Part shown: positions 42,481 to 45,777 of the stretch, piece by piece
How the letters are laid out: every line of letters begins with the position of its first letter
Position numbering within the stretch: position 1 is the first letter of the stretch
NCBI GenBank assembly: GCA_031272405.1
Contig: JAISTW010000067.1
Coordinates: 1-45,777, forward strand
DNA: 45,777 nucleotides
DNA from: Desulfovibrio sp.
GTDB taxonomy: Bacteria; Desulfobacterota; Desulfovibrionia; Desulfovibrionales; Desulfovibrionaceae
Direction of reading: 5' to 3'
Notes under the pieces: model-generated
The model's input: only the letters and a program-made list of their open reading frames with translations
What the model was told of the DNA's origin: nothing
Database searches by the model: none
Position numbers and translations under genes: made by a program

Positions 42481-43035
42481 ATGAAAGCAAAATTTTCAAT
42501 ACTCCTTGTCATCGCAATATCTTGCCTGATCTGCCTTGTTTCATGCTTCGAATCCCGTCGCTTCATCCTCTATGGCAATAACTCTTGTCCACAAGAACAA
42601 AGTTTGAGCTTCAGGCACAAAGTCAGCATTACGTTTCCCCGGCAGACTAACCCGGTGACTTTTGACGGCTTGCTGCAACTTGACGGACTGCCCCATAAAC
42701 CTGTCTTACGTGCGGTGGGCCTCGGCACTATGGGATTGACCATGTTCGACATGACCATTGCCAAAGGTATTCTGAAGATTTCCACTATTCACCCGGCCCT
42801 TTTGCGTATGCCGCATTTTAAGGAACACATGGCATTGTGCCTCACGAGTGTCTATGGTAGATTATTGGGCATTGACGCAGACTCTGCGAAGCCGGGGCAG
42901 AATCAGGCTGAGATAGACTTTTCGGATGAAAAACCTTGGCCGCGAAATATGAAATTCAAGCATAATAAACCTGACTATACTGTCGCTATCAGACTTGTTG
43001 AGATCCAAACCAAAATAATGGAGCCCAGACGTTGA
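42481..43035 (+). CDS. DUF3261-like outer-membrane lipoprotein
   Basis: The 184-residue protein has lipobox CLVSC (about Cys21). The mature region resembles the DUF3261 family found in aryl-polyene clusters, with a LolB-like pattern of strands (SFRHKVSITFPRQTNPVTFDGLLQLDG, LRAVGLGTMGLTMFDMTI). I infer it receives the lipid from the LolA-like carrier at the outer membrane. It starts two bases after the exporter stop and its stop overlaps the next gene (TTGA). Confidence 0.75.
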   Translation: MKAKFSILLVIAISCLICLVSCFESRRFILYGNNSCPQEQSLSFRHKVSITFPRQTNPVTFDGLLQLDGLPHKPVLRAVGLGTMGLTMFDMTIAKGILKISTIHPALLRMPHFKEHMALCLTSVYGRLLGIDADSAKPGQNQAEIDFSDEKPWPRNMKFKHNKPDYTVAIRLVEIQTKIMEPRR

Positions 43036-43409
43036 CTTCCCTCGCTGCTGAAATGCAACACTGCGTTATTTCGCCAAGAAAGGAAACAGAACCCGGCGTC
43101 TGGGAGTCTGTATTCCGCTTTCCATACAATTTCCCCGGCTTTGTCGGACATTTTCCAGGGAATCCCGTTTTACCAGGAATTGTTCAAATTTTGGCTGTCA
43201 TACACACTGCGGGGGAATTTACCCTGCATAAAATAAAAAACTGCAAATTTTCGCGTTCTGTCCATCCCGAAGAAGATTTGTCGGTACGTCTACAACTCGC
43301 CCCTGCGCAAATTTCTGGAAAATATGAGACCGTCGCTCAAGGGGAACTGAACGTGAACGGAGGAGTTTGCGCCGTGATGACACTTTACCTGAACCGCTTT
43401 GCTCTATAA
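43032..43409 (+). CDS. Hot-dog dehydratase subunit, ApeI-like
   Basis: The 125-residue protein has the FabA/FabZ histidine loop GHFPGNPVLPG (about 38-48). The acidic residue expected on the following helix is replaced by Leu (GIVQILAVIH). It therefore carries the His half of the active site, while the ApeP-like protein carries the acid half. Together they could form one heterodimeric dehydratase, as described for aryl-polyene ApeI/ApeP pairs. The start may be TTG 43032 (overlapping the previous stop) or ATG 43053. Confidence 0.8.
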   Translation: MTSLAAEMQHCVISPRKETEPGVWESVFRFPYNFPGFVGHFPGNPVLPGIVQILAVIHTAGEFTLHKIKNCKFSRSVHPEEDLSVRLQLAPAQISGKYETVAQGELNVNGGVCAVMTLYLNRFAL

Positions 43410-43419
43410 TAGTATTTCC

Positions 43420-43923
43420 ATGCTGTTGCCAACATATTTCAGACAACCCCCAAATATCGGTGGCATTTCTTGCCCGGCACCTTTATGCTGCACGATTTCC
43501 CGCTTTGTGCGCTTTGAAGAAGTTGACCCTTTGAATATTGCCTGGCACGGCCACTATGCCTCTTACTTCGAAGAGGCCCGTGTGGCTTTCGGTAAGGCTT
43601 ATGGTCTCGCTTACTTGGATTTGTATGCGGCGGGCATTGTGGCTCCCATCAAGCAAATACACATTGATTATAAGCATCCGTTGCACTTTGACGAGGAATG
43701 CCGGATTACAGCATCGCTTTTTTGGAGCGACGCTGCCCGACTCAATTTCGAGTACGAAATCACGAATAAGACCAGTATTATCACAACGCGTGGCTATACG
43801 GTACAACTGTTTCTAAGTCTGACTGGCGATCTTTATTTAGCAAAGCCGGATTATTATGAGGAATTTTGTAAAAAATGGGAAAATGGTAGTTTCATTGGCG
43901 AATTGAGGGAATGGGAGAGATAA
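43420..43923 (+). CDS. 4-hydroxybenzoyl-CoA-thioesterase-family (YbgC-like) thioesterase
   Basis: The 167-residue hot-dog protein has the 4HBT signature VDPLNIAWHGHYASYFEEAR (about 35-54) with the catalytic Asp early in the motif. Thioesterases of this family occur in aryl-polyene clusters (ApeK-like) and release or proofread acyl chains from ACP. ATG 43420 is chosen; an upstream TTG (43399) would add seven residues. It lies ten bases after the dehydratase subunit gene and continues the operon. Confidence 0.85.
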   Translation: MLLPTYFRQPPNIGGISCPAPLCCTISRFVRFEEVDPLNIAWHGHYASYFEEARVAFGKAYGLAYLDLYAAGIVAPIKQIHIDYKHPLHFDEECRITASLFWSDAARLNFEYEITNKTSIITTRGYTVQLFLSLTGDLYLAKPDYYEEFCKKWENGSFIGELREWER

Positions 43924-44060
43924 AAAAATATTTCTTTCCAACCGAGACCCATACTGCCCCCTTGACAAATGCGCTACCAATAAGCCATGATTTGGCAGGA
44001 TATGGATATGGAAACGACAGGTCTGTACATGCTCTAAATGTCTATTATATGAGGTATATA

Positions 44061-44594
44061 ATGAAAAAATTATTTATTTTAATACTTACTATGATATCTT
44101 TAACTTTTATTGGTTGTTCGAATAAATATAAGACTACAGATAATTTACAAATGTTAACAAAACTTGAGCGCAGTAAAATTGTGTACATCTCAATTTCTAA
44201 AGATGGAGTGTATGGCAGTGAAATCTATAGAGATTCAGGGAAAAAAGTTACTAATGCTCTGCAAACAGTGCTTACATCTAATGTGTCCTCAATAATTGTT
44301 GCAGCAAAAGTTGAGTCACAGAAAGAAGCTTTGCAAAATGCGAAGACGTCAGGAGCGCGTTACCTTTTTTATCCGGCGATTATACACTGGGAACAACGTA
44401 GGGCAGCATGGTCAGGTATTCCCAGCAGACTGGGTATTTCGATAACTGTTTTTGATCTTGCAAAAGAAGATGAAGATTCAATGCTTATGCAAAAGCAGTT
44501 AGATGTAAGAGGAAAAATTTTTACATTTAAAAGCCAATATGTTGAAGAACTCTTGCCACCAACTTTACAGCAATTTGTGAGTGACATTTTTTAG
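44061..44594 (+). CDS. DUF4823-like lipoprotein
   Basis: The 177-residue protein has a lipobox (FIGC, about Cys19) and a domain rich in a repeating alpha/beta pattern: RSKIVYISISKDGVYGSEIYRDSGKKVTNAL, ARYLFYPAIIHWEQR and RLGISITVFDL. This resembles DUF4823, a family of unknown role. GAGG lies eight bases before the ATG, and the region upstream (43924-44060) is AT-rich and separated from the thioesterase, so it may have its own promoter. The codon use is very AT-rich compared with the rest of the window. Confidence 0.65.
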   Translation: MKKLFILILTMISLTFIGCSNKYKTTDNLQMLTKLERSKIVYISISKDGVYGSEIYRDSGKKVTNALQTVLTSNVSSIIVAAKVESQKEALQNAKTSGARYLFYPAIIHWEQRRAAWSGIPSRLGISITVFDLAKEDEDSMLMQKQLDVRGKIFTFKSQYVEELLPPTLQQFVSDIF

Positions 44595-44903
44595 TATGTT
44601 TTTTCATGACTTGCCCTATGATTGCAGTATTTCAATTTAGTGTCAACATGACTCTAGCATTTAAGATAAAGTGAAGACTGTATGCGTAATGTTAGTTTGT
44701 TGACTCCTGCAAATGGCGCTCATGATTGTGTCGGATGTGCAGCGCAATTACCCATAGAGCATCTCTATTACCTACGAAACCTTATGCATACAACCAGCAA
44801 AAAGGATACTGCGCTTAAAAAGTATGAAAAGGCAGAAGAAAAAAAAGTGATACTGTATCCAGATTCAGGTACAGACACCTTATTGCCGTAGCAAATGTCA
44901 GGA
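44595..44903. other. AT-rich gap between convergent lipoprotein and reductase genes
   Basis: This region contains one small open frame (see 44682-44891). I see no strong terminator hairpin, although TTTTTT (44589 region) follows the lipoprotein stop. Confidence 0.4.
44682..44891 (+). CDS. Possible small protein, 69 residues
   Basis: The frame opens with an ATG and no clear Shine-Dalgarno. It encodes a Cys-containing first half (HDCVGC, about 14-19) and a Lys-rich second half. No family is recognised. It could be a chance frame in AT-rich DNA or the remnant of a larger gene. Confidence 0.25.
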   Translation: MRNVSLLTPANGAHDCVGCAAQLPIEHLYYLRNLMHTTSKKDTALKKYEKAEEKKVILYPDSGTDTLLP

Positions 44904-45635
44904 TCAGCCCGTGAAAATGCCGCCGTTCACGGATATGACTTGTCCGGTAATATAACTTGCGTCCGATGAGCATAAAAATGAGACAACCGCCGCTACTTCC
45001 TCCGGTCGTCCCACACGCTGCATAGGTATAGTGGGGGTTATCTTGTCCATGGAAAGATTGGCAAGCATTTCCGTGTCAATGAAACCTGGGGCAACTGCGT
45101 TCACAAGCACGTTACGCTTGGCAATTTCCACTGCAAGAGAACGCGTGGCTCCTATCAATCCAGCTTTTGCCGCGGAATAATTCACTTGGCCTCCTATGCC
45201 GGTTTCACCGGATGTGGAGGCCATGTTGATTATACGACCTTCGCGCTTGTGGAGCATGCGCGCCAACACAAACCCGGTCACGTTGAAGAAGCCGTGCAGA
45301 TGCACATCCAGAACGCTGTGCCAATCTTTTGCGGACATCATGGCCAAAATTCCGTCTCTGTTAAATCCGGCATTGTTGATAAGCGCATAAGGTGTATGTT
45401 CTTCAAGCAAGGGAGACAATATCTTTTTGCACTCGTCGAGGTCAGCCACATCGAAAGGCAAAAGCCGGCATTGCCGCCCTTTTGAATGTATGCTGTTCTC
45501 TATGGATTTCGCGGCGGTGTGGTCACTGCGGTAATTCAGCCATATGTCAAAGCCATCTTCGGCCAGTCGCAACGCGGTTGCTCTGCCGATGCCCTTTGAA
45601 GCGCCGGTTACGAGGGCTATTTTTACCTGCTCCAC
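44904..45635 (-). CDS. 3-oxoacyl-ACP reductase, FabG-like
   Basis: This short-chain dehydrogenase reduces 3-ketoacyl-ACP with NADPH. The 243-residue protein has the cofactor motif TGASKGIG (about 10-17), NNAGFNRDG (about 84-92), the catalytic Ser region MASTSGE, YSAAKAG (Tyr-x3-Lys, about 155-161) and a C-terminal VNGGIFTG. In this locus it is the ketoreductase (ApeQ-like) for the two ketosynthases, though it lies on the opposite strand. The start codon is GTG (45635-45633) with GGGAG upstream. An IS5-type end begins about 26 bases before it and may remove its promoter. Confidence 0.9.
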   Translation of the reverse strand: MEQVKIALVTGASKGIGRATALRLAEDGFDIWLNYRSDHTAAKSIENSIHSKGRQCRLLPFDVADLDECKKILSPLLEEHTPYALINNAGFNRDGILAMMSAKDWHSVLDVHLHGFFNVTGFVLARMLHKREGRIINMASTSGETGIGGQVNYSAAKAGLIGATRSLAVEIAKRNVLVNAVAPGFIDTEMLANLSMDKITPTIPMQRVGRPEEVAAVVSFLCSSDASYITGQVISVNGGIFTG

Positions 45636-45661
45636 TTTTACGGACTCCCTGTTTGTTCGCT

Positions 45662-45777
45662 CTAGGGCGTGTTAACACAAATTGACAAGATTATATAAAG
45701 AGTATAACTTGTTCTGATGGAAATCACACATGAACAATATGAGAGAATTGCTGACTGTTTTCCACGCCAGAGGGGCA
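45662..45777 (+). mobile_element. Left end of an IS5-family insertion sequence (truncated by window edge)
   Basis: GGGCGTGTTAACAC (45665-45678) has the look of the terminal inverted repeat of IS5/IS427-type elements. It is preceded by CTAG (45662-45665), which fits the YTAR target of some IS5 members. A promoter-like TTGACA (45682-45687) and TATAAC (45703-45708) follow, and then the transposase start. Only the left end lies in the window. Confidence 0.65.
45717..45777 (+). CDS. IS5-family transposase, N-terminus (partial)
   Basis: The frame from ATG 45717 encodes MEITHEQYERIADCFPRQRG, the characteristic N-terminus of IS5-family transposases (pattern MEITxEQYxxIxxxxPxxRG), and runs off the right edge. 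It is transcribed away from fabG. Confidence 0.8.
   Translation, partial: MEITHEQYERIADCFPRQRG

Noticed and set aside
1..45777. tRNA, rRNA or CRISPR array
   Set aside because: I saw no cloverleaf-ending CCA-type genes, no rRNA segments and no regularly spaced repeats by eye. A dedicated tool could still find a tRNA I missed.

Overview
The window looks like a chromosomal piece of a sulfate-reducing deltaproteobacterium of the Desulfovibrio type (Desulfovibrionaceae). The main reason is a complete dsrMKJOP operon, which encodes the membrane electron-transfer complex of dissimilatory sulfate reduction, preceded by an RsbRD-N-type gene. A CbiK-type cobaltochelatase, a tungsten/molybdenum aldehyde:ferredoxin oxidoreductase with its own polyferredoxin, and a PglB/STT3 oligosaccharyltransferase fit the same group. 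From the left edge to about 32.7 kb the DNA is GC-rich. From about 32.8 kb to the right edge it is visibly AT-richer, which suggests an acquired segment.

Layout. (1) 1-2.1 kb: edge of a leftward gene, a hicA(frameshifted)-hicB toxin-antitoxin locus, a VirB10/TrbI C-terminal remnant, and an outer-membrane beta-barrel gene behind a G10 tract and a 14-bp tandem duplication. (2) 2.1-5.75 kb, leftward: rsmG - STT3/PglB - TsaC-like. (3) 5.9-14.7 kb, rightward: fabD - argS - SPOR protein - mlaE - mlaF - mlaD - mlaC - mlaA (outer-membrane lipid asymmetry) - an OppD/DppD-type ATPase - a YigZ/IMPACT protein. (4) 14.8-21.6 kb: a predicted VKOR-like/thioredoxin-like membrane protein, then RsbRD-N protein - dsrM-K-J-O-P ending at a strong terminator. 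(5) 21.9-29.7 kb: a secreted PLD-family nuclease, a leftward operon of a 49-residue Cys-containing protein, a polyferredoxin and an AOR, a LysE exporter, catalase, ilvD (leftward) and a secreted SNase-like nuclease. (6) 29.7-32.7 kb: sigma-54 response regulator - cbiK - a DsbA-like lipoprotein lacking CxxC. (7) 33.1-45.8 kb: a type II polyketide/fatty-acid-like cluster with export genes, a reductase on the opposite strand, and the left end of an IS5-family element.

The most interesting part is region 7. Two ketosynthases with intact catalytic triads flank a CrtI/RetSat-like FAD oxidoreductase. They are followed by an acyl carrier protein, a PlsC-type acyltransferase, two hot-dog dehydratase-like proteins carrying complementary halves of a FabZ active site, a LolA-like carrier, an MMPL/RND exporter, a DUF3261-like lipoprotein, a 4HBT thioesterase and several more lipoproteins. 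A FabG reductase lies on the other strand. This is the architecture of aryl-polyene (APE) pathways, which build polyene lipids and move them to the outer membrane. No aryl-starter enzymes, glycosyltransferase, methyltransferase or chain-length factor are visible here, and there is an additional desaturase-like flavoenzyme. The product may therefore differ from known aryl polyenes, or the remaining genes may lie beyond the IS5 element that cuts in just upstream of fabG.

All calls come from reading the sequence and translations by eye. No database search was possible. Promoters, terminators and composition statements are visual judgements.
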